Shown in pieces: positions 27,167 to 35,501 of a DNA stretch of 36,971 nucleotides. A model generated the notes under the pieces. That model made no database searches. It was not told the DNA's origin and worked only from the letters and a program-made list of their open reading frames with translations. How positions within the stretch are numbered: the first letter of the stretch is position 1; the number at the start of each line of letters is the position of its first letter. The translations under genes and the position numbers were made by a program. Source of the stretch: an uncultured Verrucomicrobiae bacterium (GTDB taxonomy: Bacteria; Verrucomicrobiota; Verrucomicrobiia; Limisphaerales; J093); NCBI GenBank assembly GCA_937946835.1, contig CALFAV010000064.1, positions 1 to 36,971 of the forward strand, written 5' to 3'.

Positions 27167-27196
27167 GCCGCCGGAGAACCCGGCGGCTTTCTTTTT
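27167..27196 (+). terminator. Intrinsic terminator of the exported isomerase gene
   Basis: GCCGCCGG (27167-27174), loop AGAAC, CCGGCGGC (27180-27187), then TTTCTTTTT (27188-27196). This is a textbook Rho-independent terminator 20 bases after the stop codon and before a convergent gene. Confidence 0.92.
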
Positions 27197-27249
27197 CCCG
27201 GCAGGCCCGCCGACCACGCCCGTCCACCGCTTCAGCTTCCGCCCGGCGT

Positions 27250-29958
27250 TCAGCGGCCCGGGAGACACTGCACGCGGAAGAACCGTCCCGGGAAGCTCTC
27301 CACCGGCGCCAGCCATTCGGCCAGCCCGAAGTCCGCGGTCAATTCAGCCACCGGCGCAAACGGGCCGATCGCCTCCGGCGCGGCTTCCAGTCGGTAGCGG
27401 TTGTAGGGCGTGGCGGGCCAGGCCAGACGCCAAAAGCGGGCATCCCAGGCGGCCATTTCCAGGATCAGCGGCGGGGCCACGCGCGGGTCCGTGCCGAGGA
27501 GCGATTCGACCAGATTGCTTTCGCCGTCCCGGTCCGGGTCATCTGCCGGGCCGTAGTCCAGCCCGACCCAGTAGTGCTCCTCCCAGGCATCATCCAAACC
27601 GTCGGCGTCCACGTCCTCGATCGGCACGCCGGTGACGGTGAGGTCCAGCGCGGTGACGGTTCCGACCACTCCCGCGCGTTCGTCACTGACTTCCACGGTC
27701 CAGTTGCCTGCCGACGGCTCATAGAAGTGGTGCACGCTGGAGTAGGTCCAGTCGTCCAGCGGGCTGGCGAGGTCCTCGTTGAAGTGCTGCAACACGCTGC
27801 GGGTTCCCGCCGGAGAGAGTAGCGTGACGCGGAGGTCCCCCCGCCGCGAGTGGGTGGTGCGCACGCGCAGGGTCACGTGCTCGCACTGGAGGGACGCACT
27901 CACCGGCAGGACGAACCGGGCCTTTTCCAGAACCACCTGCGCGCGCATGTCCGGCGTCGTCGCCAGCCAGTCCCGCAGTGCCGAGCCGCGCTGCCGGTCC
28001 ATGAACACCACCGGGATCGGCGAACGGTGCACCTCGACCCCCGCGATGAACACCCGCTCGGTGGTGCCGACGTTGTTCCAGATGATGGCAAAGCGCGCGC
28101 CCGCCGCGGCGGCGTGGCGGATTTTTTCCGCGAAATAATTCTGGCCCCGTTCGATCAACGCGGCCCTGCCGGTCAGGTCCGTGGCGATCGGTTCCAGGGC
28201 CAGGCCCACGTCCACCAGCGGCACCGCCTCGGTGGGGTCGTCCACGTGCAGGCCGTCCGCCGGCCAGACGGGGATGGATTGGAGACTCGCCGGCACGCGC
28301 GGGCCGCTGATCTGCACCCGCAGGCCGTCGTCGGGGATTCGTTCGGTGCCGCGGTAAGTTGCCGCGACCTCGACCCGCGGCGGGCGCGGCCGCCACCGCC
28401 GGGCCAGGGTAACCGCCCGGCCGGCATCCGGCACGCCGAAGCCCACGTTGTGGCTCACGCGCAAACCGACCCCGTTGGTGCGCACGGCCGGGTCCGCCGG
28501 ATCAAGCTGGCGGGCGGACAAGATGAGCAGTTGCTGCACGTCCCGCCAGGTCAGGGCGGGGTTCACGCTCAGCAGCAGCGCGCACAGGCCGGAGATTTGG
28601 GGCGTGGCGCCGGAAGTGCCCTCGAAGCCGGATTTCTCAAAGGCGTAATCGGCCCAGCCGCTCTGCCAGTCGAGGTTGTAGCCCAGAACGCCGGTCCGGT
28701 CGGTGGTCGCCAAGCTGGGGAAGTTGGTTTTCACGCCGGGGCGGATTTCAACCTCCCGATCCGCGCTGAAGGCCGCCACCAACACACACGCGCCGGGGGT
28801 CGAGTAACTGGTCACCTGCCCGTTGGCCCGCACCGCGCCCACGGTGATGACCCGCGGGTCGTTGGCGTAGGCATCGTCATTGGCGTTGTTGAGCTGAAGC
28901 CGTTCGTTGCCGGCCGCGCGCACCATCACCACCCCGCGGCCGCCGCGACCGTCCCGGACGGCGTGGGCGATGCCCTGACTTTCGAGCACGCCCACGGACA
29001 GGAACTCGCGGTTGGCATTGCCCCAACTGTGATTTTGCACCGCCACGACGTTTGAGGCGTACTGAAACATCCGGCGCGACTGCTCCTCATCGAGAAACTG
29101 GCCCAGGGTGTTGAACACCACCCAACTGGCCAGGCGCACCGCGGGCGCCACCCCGCTTACGCCCTGGCCGTTGTTGGCCGACGCCGCGATCAACCCGGCC
29201 ACCGCCGTGCCATGCCCGGCAATGCTCCCGGGGTGCCGACCATCGGCGGTGTCGTTGAAAAAATTGAAGTGCGGTGCACCGGCGGCGCTGGCGGCCAGGT
29301 CGGGGTGATCAACTTCCATGCCGTCATCCCCCTGGGCCACGACCACCCCCGCGCCGCGGCTCACGGCCCAGGCCGGGCGCAGATTCAGATCAAAGCCCAG
29401 CCGGGCGCCGGTGTTGGTGTCGCGGTTTTCCAGATGCCACTGCCGGGGAAACAACGGATCGTTGGGGCGTGGGGCAAACCCGCTGTGCAGCTTGACCGGC
29501 CGCCGCCGCACCGGGTGACTGACGCTCACCGCCGGATGCGCCGCCCACGCCGTCGCCAGGCGCGCGGCGGTCAGGGCATCAGGCGTGGCCAGCACGTACA
29601 CGTTCGACTCGCCCACCTCGCTGACCCACGCCGGTTGGCCGGCGAGCAACCCGGTCAGTTCCTCCGGGTGACTCACCTGCACCACCACCCGGCTGCCCAG
29701 CCAGAGGGTGTTGGTGCCGGCCCCCGGCCCGCGCGCGGGCAACCACTGCGGCGCGGCGGCCAGAGCGCGACCCGAAACCGCCGCCGTATCCACGCGGTAG
29801 GCGGTAGAGCGCGGCTCGCGGAAGTGGAAAATCTCCTCGCCCCGGGAAGAGATCCCCAACAGCCCCGCGGCCACACACAACCGACAGAACGGGGAAAACA
29901 ACATCGCGCGATCCAAAAGCCCGAAGCTGACAAAGGGAACCGGATTGACCAAGTTCAT
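27250..29958 (-). CDS. Secreted subtilisin/kexin-like serine protease with P domain
   Basis: A 902-residue secreted S8 peptidase. After an N-terminal export signal (about residues 17-42) and a propeptide-like region, the catalytic domain has Asp211 (VVVAQGDDGMEVDHPDL), His249 (AGHGTAVAGLIAA), the oxyanion Asn309 (NHSWG) and Ser449 (EGTSGATPQISG), the kexin-type order. A PA-like insert (about 600-690) is followed by a proprotein-convertase P domain (about 690-800), a calcium-loop segment (DVDADGLDDAWEEHY ... DPDRDGESNLVESLLGTDP) and a C-terminal module ending FPGRFFRVQ. ATG at 29958 overlaps the thiD stop in ATGA; the in-frame ATG at 29904 is an alternative. Last gene of the unit, convergent with the isomerase gene. 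Confidence 0.88.
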   Translation of the reverse strand: MNLVNPVPFVSFGLLDRAMLFSPFCRLCVAAGLLGISSRGEEIFHFREPRSTAYRVDTAAVSGRALAAAPQWLPARGPGAGTNTLWLGSRVVVQVSHPEELTGLLAGQPAWVSEVGESNVYVLATPDALTAARLATAWAAHPAVSVSHPVRRRPVKLHSGFAPRPNDPLFPRQWHLENRDTNTGARLGFDLNLRPAWAVSRGAGVVVAQGDDGMEVDHPDLAASAAGAPHFNFFNDTADGRHPGSIAGHGTAVAGLIAASANNGQGVSGVAPAVRLASWVVFNTLGQFLDEEQSRRMFQYASNVVAVQNHSWGNANREFLSVGVLESQGIAHAVRDGRGGRGVVMVRAAGNERLQLNNANDDAYANDPRVITVGAVRANGQVTSYSTPGACVLVAAFSADREVEIRPGVKTNFPSLATTDRTGVLGYNLDWQSGWADYAFEKSGFEGTSGATPQISGLCALLLSVNPALTWRDVQQLLILSARQLDPADPAVRTNGVGLRVSHNVGFGVPDAGRAVTLARRWRPRPPRVEVAATYRGTERIPDDGLRVQISGPRVPASLQSIPVWPADGLHVDDPTEAVPLVDVGLALEPIATDLTGRAALIERGQNYFAEKIRHAAAAGARFAIIWNNVGTTERVFIAGVEVHRSPIPVVFMDRQRGSALRDWLATTPDMRAQVVLEKARFVLPVSASLQCEHVTLRVRTTHSRRGDLRVTLLSPAGTRSVLQHFNEDLASPLDDWTYSSVHHFYEPSAGNWTVEVSDERAGVVGTVTALDLTVTGVPIEDVDADGLDDAWEEHYWVGLDYGPADDPDRDGESNLVESLLGTDPRVAPPLILEMAAWDARFWRLAWPATPYNRYRLEAAPEAIGPFAPVAELTADFGLAEWLAPVESFPGRFFRVQCLPGR

Positions 29959-30761
29959 TCGGTGCCGGCTGCCGCCGGATTTAACACGTCGTGTCCGCCC
30001 GCGCGGTAGCTGCGGGCCAGGGCGGCCGTGACCACGTCCTTGGCTTTGGCCACCGCCTCGGGCAGCCGGTCTCCGCGCGCCAGGCGGGCGGTGATCGCCG
30101 CCGAGTACGTGCAGCCGGTGCCGTGAGTGGTCACGCCCGGGACGCGCGGCGCGCGCAGCAGCCACTCGGCGCGCCCGTCAAAGAGCACGTCCACCGCTTC
30201 GCGGAGACCGCGCAGGTGGCCGCCCTTGACCAGGGCCGCGCAACCCCAGCGTTGGTGAATGAAGCGGGCCGCCGCCCGCAGGTCCTCCACGTCGCGGAGG
30301 GGGCGACCGGTGAGAATTTCCGCCTCGTCCAAATTCGGCGTGACCAGCACGGCCCGGGGGAACAACCCGTCCAGCAGCGCGCGCACCGCCGCCGGCTGCA
30401 GCAGCCGCGCGCCGCTGGTGGCGACCATGACCGGGTCCACCACCAGCGGCGGGCGCCGGCCGTTTTCCCAGAAAGCAGCCACGGCGCAGATGATGGCGCG
30501 GCTGAACAACATCCCGGTCTTGGCGGCCCGGGGCGGCAGTTCCTCGAAGACGGCCTCGAGTTGCGCGCGTACCAGGGCCGGGCGACAGGCTTGGACGGCC
30601 CGCACCGCGCACGGATTTTGCGCGGTGACACAGGTCAGGACCGAGGTCCCGTGCACGCCCAGCGCCGCGAAGGTCTTGAGGTCCGCCTGCACGCCCGCTC
30701 CACCGCCGCTGTCGGAGCCGGCGATGGTCAGGACCACCGGCCGGGAGGGGTGAACTGCCAC
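29955..30761 (-). CDS. thiD: Hydroxymethylpyrimidine/phosphomethylpyrimidine kinase
   Basis: A 268-residue ribokinase-fold enzyme that phosphorylates HMP and HMP-phosphate in thiamine synthesis. The N-terminal signature LTIAGSDSGGGAGVQADLKT (residues 11-30), PLVVDPVMVATSG (105-117), VLVTPNLDEAEIL (138-150), VKGGH and the anion hole GTGCTYSAA with Cys217 are all present. Start is GTG; the next Met choices would cut the signature. It lies 32 bases after mutY and its stop overlaps the protease start in ATGA. No thiamine riboswitch or other thi gene is seen nearby, so control probably comes from the upstream promoter. Confidence 0.95.
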   Translation of the reverse strand: MAVHPSRPVVLTIAGSDSGGGAGVQADLKTFAALGVHGTSVLTCVTAQNPCAVRAVQACRPALVRAQLEAVFEELPPRAAKTGMLFSRAIICAVAAFWENGRRPPLVVDPVMVATSGARLLQPAAVRALLDGLFPRAVLVTPNLDEAEILTGRPLRDVEDLRAAARFIHQRWGCAALVKGGHLRGLREAVDVLFDGRAEWLLRAPRVPGVTTHGTGCTYSAAITARLARGDRLPEAVAKAKDVVTAALARSYRAGGHDVLNPAAAGTE

Positions 30762-30793
30762 GGGGGCAAGTATAGTCCCGGGGGCGCGCGTTG

Positions 30794-31909
30794 TCAGGCC
30801 GGCTCCCCCGCCAGCAAAAGGTCAGCCACGCGCCGGTGCGCGGCGGTCAAGGTCAGTCGCTCCAGCGCGCCGCGGCCGACCCAGCGGCACCCGGTCGGCA
30901 GCGTGACCGGCCGGCCGTTGAGTTCGACCCGGTACACCTCCAGGCGATAGCGGTGTTGGGTGATGGTGTACCGCGTGGTCAGCCAGGGATCAACGCGCTG
31001 CACTGCGGTGCCGAGCGCGGCTCGCGCCGCCCGAAGCGGCGGAGTGCGGGCGGCGGCCGGCACGCCGGGGAATTCCCAAAGCCCTGCGTTGACGCCCCCG
31101 GCCGGCCGTCGCCGCAACAACACCCGACCGCGGCGTTCGCACACCCAGGCCAGGACCCGTCGGGGCGCGGCCATCGCCGGGCGCCGCCGCCGCGGCAGCA
31201 GGTGGGCGCGGCCCCGGGCGCGCGCCCGGCACCGGTCGGCCCAGGGACAGTCCGGGCACCGCGGTTGACGCGGCGTGCACACCGAGGCGCCCAGTTCCAT
31301 CAGCGCCTCGTTGAGCGCGCCGCACGGGTTTTCCGCCACGCGTCGCGCGCGCCAGGAACGGCGGCGCCGCAGCCCGGGCGGAACCTGTTCCGGCGCGGCG
31401 CCGACCAGCGCTTCGGCCAGGGCCCAGAGCCGGCGCTGCGTGCCGGCGCGGTGGAGGGGCAGGTGGAGGTCAAAGACCCGGGTGAGCACCCGCGCCACGT
31501 TGCCATCGAGCACCGGGGTGGGTTGGTGGAAGGCCAGGCTGCAAATGGCGCCGGCGGTGTAGCGGCCCACCCCGGGCAGGGCTCGCACGGACTCGAAATC
31601 CCGGGGGAATTGCCCCCCGTGTTCCCGGTAGAGGAGCCGGGCGGCGCGGTGCAGGTTCCGGGCGCGGGTGTAGTAGCCCAGCCCCTCCCAGAGCTTGAGC
31701 ACGCGCTCCAGCGGCGCGCGGGCCAGGGCGGCCACGTCCGGAAAGGTGCGCATCCACCGCTCCCAGTACGGGACCACGGTGGCCACCTGGGTCTGCTGGA
31801 GCATGACCTCGGAGACCCAGATCGCGTACGGGTCCCGCGTGTGCCGCCAGGGCAGGTCACGGGCGTGGTCGGCGAACCAGGTCAGGAGCGGGGAAACGAG
31901 CGTTTCCAC
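30794..31909 (-). CDS. mutY: A/G-specific adenine DNA glycosylase
   Basis: A 371-residue repair enzyme that removes adenine paired with 8-oxoguanine. Catalytic Glu34 lies in SEVMLQQTQV, the helix-hairpin-helix in ALPGVGRYTAGAI and Asp135 in VLDGNVARVL. Four cysteines of the 4Fe-4S cluster (211, 218, 221, 227; spacing C-x6-C-x2-C-x5-C) and a NUDIX-like C-terminal domain (RVLAWVCERRGRVLLRRRP onward) follow. An Arg-rich insert of about 20 residues (173-194) precedes NEALMELGA, which is unusual. I chose GTG at 31909, 14 bases after the PIN gene stop; an in-frame ATG at 32014 would overlap that gene by 91 bases and add 35 unlike residues. Confidence 0.92.
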   Translation of the reverse strand: METLVSPLLTWFADHARDLPWRHTRDPYAIWVSEVMLQQTQVATVVPYWERWMRTFPDVAALARAPLERVLKLWEGLGYYTRARNLHRAARLLYREHGGQFPRDFESVRALPGVGRYTAGAICSLAFHQPTPVLDGNVARVLTRVFDLHLPLHRAGTQRRLWALAEALVGAAPEQVPPGLRRRRSWRARRVAENPCGALNEALMELGASVCTPRQPRCPDCPWADRCRARARGRAHLLPRRRRPAMAAPRRVLAWVCERRGRVLLRRRPAGGVNAGLWEFPGVPAAARTPPLRAARAALGTAVQRVDPWLTTRYTITQHRYRLEVYRVELNGRPVTLPTGCRWVGRGALERLTLTAAHRRVADLLLAGEPA

Positions 31910-31923
31910 ATCCGGTATGCCGC

Positions 31924-32403
31924 TCAAGTTTTCGGCGAAAGCCGGCGGACGTTCGGGTACCGTGCCAACGGTGCATGGCGCCCGTGTGCGGGCTCCGCGG
32001 GAGAAAAAACACATGGTACCGGATCGGCCCGAAAACGGCGGTAAACGGAAAAATCCGTCCGATCCACCGTGTAAATGACACTATGCCGTTCCCACCCGAT
32101 CATACGGACCAGACGAGCATCCGCCAAGTCCATAAATTGGTCGGCGTATTTGCGGAGCAGCTCGCAGACCCGGGCAGCAGTGCGTTGCAGACAAAAGTCG
32201 CACACCAGGTCGCCCTCGCGCACCAGTTCCAACACCCGGCGATCCTGGCCCAAGCGAAAGTAGGCCTCGACAATGACCGGCTCGCAGGTGTAAAAAGGCG
32301 GTTCGTGCGCGGTGAACACGTCCCTGGCCCCGGGGTGAGCCGGATCGTTGCGGTTGAAGAGGGCCACACTCAGGCCCGCATCAGCGAGGATTCGCGGCAT
32401 CAT
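31924..32403 (-). CDS. PIN-domain protein (VapC-like)
   Basis: A 159-residue protein with a PIN ribonuclease fold, the toxin fold of many VapBC pairs. RILADAGLSVALFNRNDP carries the first Asp (8); the second acidic site is in CEPVIVEAYF (Glu41/46); KYADQFMDLADARLVRM gives Asp92/95; and VDRTDFSVYRR gives Asp114/117. The order and spacing match PIN proteins whose family ends in D-x-x-D-F-x-x-Y-R. About 35 extra residues after that motif (to SPKT) look unrelated to the fold. Paired start codons ATGATG lie at 32403. It opens the mutY-thiD-protease direction. No known antitoxin was recognised; a 65-codon frame overlaps its start. Confidence 0.75.
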   Translation of the reverse strand: MMPRILADAGLSVALFNRNDPAHPGARDVFTAHEPPFYTCEPVIVEAYFRLGQDRRVLELVREGDLVCDFCLQRTAARVCELLRKYADQFMDLADARLVRMIGWERHSVIYTVDRTDFSVYRRFRADPVPCVFSPAEPAHGRHAPLARYPNVRRLSPKT

Positions 32404-32578
32404 TCCGCGCCATTTGACGGGCGAGCCAGGTCTTGCTGGTGGACGCGTCTCGGGGCAGGGACACCGTGCCGGCAAAACGCAACGCGTAAAACCTGCGTCG
32501 GGGCTTTGCGCCGCCAGTTTGCCGCGGAGCCACGCGGGGTGAAGCGTTTGAGGTGTAAGTTCCAGCCCGGTTGGACAT
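32381..32578 (-). CDS. Candidate small upstream partner of the PIN gene, unrecognised
   Basis: A 65-codon frame that ends 23 bases inside the PIN gene, the overlap expected of an antitoxin-toxin pair. The product (MSNRAGTYTSNASPR ... RFYALRFAGTVSLPRD) is basic and matches no antitoxin family I know. Its codon third positions are not clearly GC-biased, and a second frame across the same stretch looks equally plausible, so it may be chance. A 7-bp inverted repeat brackets its ATG. Confidence 0.2.
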   Translation of the reverse strand: MSNRAGTYTSNASPRVAPRQTGGAKPRRRFYALRFAGTVSLPRDASTSKTWLARQMARNDAANPR

Positions 32579-32589
32579 GATGGGAACTT
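32557..32589. promoter_or_regulatory. Inverted repeat bracketing a candidate start codon
   Basis: AAGTTCC (32557-32563) and GGAACTT (32583-32589) are perfect complements 19 bases apart in the divergent region between rnhC and the PIN gene. The minus-strand ATG at 32578 lies between the arms. It could be an operator of a toxin-antitoxin pair; this is inference. Confidence 0.3.
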
Positions 32590-32730
32590 GGGTCGGCGAC
32601 AGCGGGCCGTCAACCGGGTTTGTTTTCCCGATGCGGAACGTCCGGGGAACGGGCACCCTCGCCCATTCCGCCGGCGCGGTACTCGCTTCCCCGCCTCGAC
32701 AAGCCCCGGCCCCGCGCCTACCGTGCCCCC

Positions 32731-33726
32731 GTGGCCGCGCCGCCCTCCACGTTTACCTTCGCACTCACGCCCGCCCAGGCGACCGCCCTCGAGCGCTGGC
32801 TCCGCGAGCGGCACGCCACGTTTCGAGAGGTGCCCCACGCCCGGTTCGCCGCGGAGAAGGACCGGACCCAGATCGTGTTTTACCAAAGCGGCAAGCTGGT
32901 GGTCCAGGGCCGGGACGCGAAGGACTTCGTCGAGTTCGTGCTCGAACCGGAAATCCTCCGGGAGGCCCGCCTCGGCTATGAGGAGGTGCTCCAGCCGGAG
33001 CGGTGGCAGCCGCGCCTGGGCGTGGACGAAAGCGGCAAGGGCGATTTCTTCGGCCCGTTGTGCGTCGCCGGGGTGTACGTAAACGAGGCGGTGCTCCGCG
33101 CCTGGCGGGAGGCCGGCATCCGCGACTCGAAGGCCGTTTCGAGTGACCGGCGCGTGGCCGAACTGGCGCGGCTCATCCGCGAAACGCCCGGCTGCGTGTT
33201 CAGCGTGGTGACGGTGGGCAACGAGGCGTACAATCGGCTGCACCGCAAGCTGGGCAGCGTCAACCGACTGCTGGCCTGGGCGCACGCGCGGGTCATCGAA
33301 AACCTGCTGCTGCAGCGCCACCGCATGAACCCCCCGCCCGTGCGCGCCATCAGCGACCAGTTCGCCCACGATCCCGGCACCGTGGGCCGGGCCCTGATGA
33401 GCCTGGGTCGCGACATCGAACTGGTCCAACGCCCCCGGGCCGAGAGCGACCCGGCCGTGGCGGCCGCCTCGATCCTCGCGCGGGACGAGTTCGTCACGCG
33501 GCTCGCCCGGCTGGAACAGGAGTTCGGCCTGCCTCTGCCCAAGGGTGCCGGCCCGACGGTGGACGCCGCCGCAAAGGAATTCGTGGCCCGGCACGGCGCG
33601 GAAAAGCTCGCGCAGGCGGCCAAGCTGCATTTTCGCAACGCCGCGCGCGCACTGGGCCAGCCCGAACCGCCGCGGGTGGATTGGCGCGCCCGTACGGCCG
33701 GTCCCCGCAACCCCTCGCCCGCATGA
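32731..33726 (+). CDS. rnhC: Ribonuclease HIII
   Basis: A 331-residue enzyme that cuts RNA in RNA-DNA hybrids. The N-terminal 95 residues form the TBP-like substrate domain of the HIII type (FTFALTPAQATALERWLRER ... QIVFYQSGKLVVQGRD). The catalytic domain has GVDESGKGDFFGPL (first Asp and Glu), IRDSKAVS (Asp) and the late ESDPAVAAASILAR. In the family the G-K-G motif and a glutamate in place of the last aspartate set HIII apart from HII. Start GTG at 32731 puts the first strand at the usual distance; an earlier frame from 32620 adds Arg/Pro-rich residues. Its stop overlaps the next gene in ATGA. Confidence 0.93.
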   Translation: MAAPPSTFTFALTPAQATALERWLRERHATFREVPHARFAAEKDRTQIVFYQSGKLVVQGRDAKDFVEFVLEPEILREARLGYEEVLQPERWQPRLGVDESGKGDFFGPLCVAGVYVNEAVLRAWREAGIRDSKAVSSDRRVAELARLIRETPGCVFSVVTVGNEAYNRLHRKLGSVNRLLAWAHARVIENLLLQRHRMNPPPVRAISDQFAHDPGTVGRALMSLGRDIELVQRPRAESDPAVAAASILARDEFVTRLARLEQEFGLPLPKGAGPTVDAAAKEFVARHGAEKLAQAAKLHFRNAARALGQPEPPRVDWRARTAGPRNPSPA

Positions 33727-33932
33727 ACCCGGATCCTCCCCTGCCGTTGGGTCCCCGTCGCGGGCCAGCGGGGCCGCGCTGGATCCTGGCGGGTTTCGGA
33801 TTGTTGCTGCTGAGCTGGCTGGGCTTCATGGGCCACTACGTGTGGCAGGCGACCCGCCGGCCGCCGCCGAGCGAGCCGCCGCCGGTGCAAACCGCCACGA
33901 ACCAGACTCCGCCCGCGCCCGGGACGCGGTAG
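33723..33932 (+). CDS. Small single-pass membrane protein of unknown function
   Basis: A 69-residue protein not recognised. A Pro/Arg-rich N-terminal tail (MNPDPPLPLGPRRGPAGPR) is followed by one hydrophobic helix (about residues 20-40, WILAGFGLLLLSWLGFMGHY) and a Pro-rich tail (RRPPPSEPPPVQTATNQTPP). Its ATG overlaps the rnhC stop, so it is probably translated by coupling; no other ribosome site is evident. By charge the basic N-terminus would stay inside and the tail outside. Such coupling speaks for a real gene, but length and low complexity leave doubt. Confidence 0.6.
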   Translation: MNPDPPLPLGPRRGPAGPRWILAGFGLLLLSWLGFMGHYVWQATRRPPPSEPPPVQTATNQTPPAPGTR

Positions 33933-34010
33933 CTCGCCTGCGGCCCGTGCGGGCGCGGCTTCGCCATTGCATCCGCCGGCCGGCGCGGTTGAATCGAGGC
34001 CCCGCGCACG

Positions 34011-35480
34011 ATGAAGACGCATTATCTGGCCTGCGATTTGGGCGCCGAAAGCGGCCGGCTCATGCTGGGCACCTTGGCCGACGGCCGGCTGGAACTGGCC
34101 GAACTCCGGCGCTTCCCCAATGTCCCGGTCCGCGAGGGCGGGTCGCTGTGTTGGAACCTCCGGGCCTTGCGGGAAGAGCTGGCCGCGGGCCTGAAACAGG
34201 CGGGCGCACTCGGCCGGCCCGTGGCCGGCGTCAGCACCGATTCCTGGGGGGTGGACTACGTGCTCCTGGACGCCGCCGGGGAGGTGTTGGAGCCCACCTA
34301 CCACTACCGGGACGGGCGCACGGCCCGGGGGGTGGAAGCCGTGCAGGCGCGCATTCCCTGGCCGGAGTTGTTCGAGGAAACCGGCCTGCAGTTCCTGCCC
34401 TTCAACACAATTTTCCAGCTCGGCGCCGAATCGCCCCAGCGGCTGGCCGCGGCCCGGCTGATCCTCGGGGTGGGCGACGCCTTCAACCACTGGCTGGGCG
34501 GCGCGGCCCGGTTCGAGGAATCCCTGGCCAGCACCACCCAGTTGTACAATCCCCGTACCCGCAGGTGGTCCACCCGACTGCTGGACACCCTCGGCCTGCG
34601 CGCGGAGCTGTTTCCGCCCATCGTGCCCTCCGGCACCCGGCTGGGCGCGCTGCGGGCGGACCTGGCGGAGGCCGCCGGGCTGCGCGGCGTCGAGGTCGTG
34701 GCCAGTTGCTCCCACGACACGGGTGCCGCGGTGGCCGCGGTGCCGGGCGCGGGTGAGGACTGGGCGTACCTGAGCTCCGGCACCTGGTCGCTGATGGGCG
34801 TGGAGCTGCCCGCCCCGGTGATCAACCCCGCGGTGCGCGAGGCCAACTTCACCAACGAAATCGGCTTCGGCGGCTCGGTGCGCTTCCTCAAAAACATCAT
34901 CGGCCTGTGGATGGTCCAGGAATCCCGGCGCGAGTGGGCCCGGCAGGGCCGGGAATTCGACTACGCCACGCTCACCCGCCTGGCGGCCGAGGCGCCGCCG
35001 TTTGCGGCGCTGGTCAATCCCGCCGACCCGCGCTTCCTGCCCCCGGGCGACATGCCCGGGCGGATTGCGGCGTTCTGCCGCGAGACCGGCCAGCCCGAGC
35101 CGGCCACGCCGGGTGCGGTCATCCGCTGCGTGCTCGAAAGCCTCGCGCTGTTGTACCGGCGCACGCTGCGCCAACTCGAGACGTTGACCGGCCGGCGGAT
35201 CGCCCGGGTGCACATCGTGGGCGGCGGCAGCCAGAACGCCCTGTTGAATCAATTCACCGCCAACGCCCTTCAACGCCCGGTCCTCACCGGCCCGGTCGAG
35301 GCCACCGCCGCCGGCAATGTGCTCGTGCAGGCCATCGCCCTGGGCCATCTGCCCTCCCTGGCCGCCGCGCGGGAGGTGGTGCGCGCTTCCTTCCCCCCCA
35401 CCACGGTGGAGCCGGCCGACACGGCGGCGTGGGACGCGGCGGCCGCGCGCTTCGAGTCGTTGCCAACGGCGCCGGCCTGA
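34011..35480 (+). CDS. rhaB: Rhamnulokinase, FGGY family
   Basis: A 489-residue sugar kinase that phosphorylates L-rhamnulose to L-rhamnulose-1-phosphate. The first ATP motif ACDLGAESGRLMLG (residues 7-20), STDSWGVDYVLLD, FNTIFQLGAE, GVGDAFNHWLGG, ASTTQLYNP, CSHDTGAAVAAVPG and the late IVGGGSQNALLNQFTANAL are all RhaB marks; the S-x-D-T-G-A-A block holds the catalytic Asp. No rhamnose isomerase, aldolase or transporter lies beside it. It follows the small membrane protein by 78 bases and precedes holB by 21, so cotranscription with replication genes is likely and unusual for a catabolic kinase. Fuculokinase is a weaker alternative. Confidence 0.9.
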   Translation: MKTHYLACDLGAESGRLMLGTLADGRLELAELRRFPNVPVREGGSLCWNLRALREELAAGLKQAGALGRPVAGVSTDSWGVDYVLLDAAGEVLEPTYHYRDGRTARGVEAVQARIPWPELFEETGLQFLPFNTIFQLGAESPQRLAAARLILGVGDAFNHWLGGAARFEESLASTTQLYNPRTRRWSTRLLDTLGLRAELFPPIVPSGTRLGALRADLAEAAGLRGVEVVASCSHDTGAAVAAVPGAGEDWAYLSSGTWSLMGVELPAPVINPAVREANFTNEIGFGGSVRFLKNIIGLWMVQESRREWARQGREFDYATLTRLAAEAPPFAALVNPADPRFLPPGDMPGRIAAFCRETGQPEPATPGAVIRCVLESLALLYRRTLRQLETLTGRRIARVHIVGGGSQNALLNQFTANALQRPVLTGPVEATAAGNVLVQAIALGHLPSLAAAREVVRASFPPTTVEPADTAAWDAAAARFESLPTAPA

Positions 35481-35501
35481 AACCGGCCTTCCCTTGCGCG
35501 C

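Noticed and set aside
30762-30793. Possible thiamine riboswitch before thiD
   Set aside because: Only 32 bases separate mutY and thiD, and no THI-box sequence is visible there or upstream of the PIN gene.
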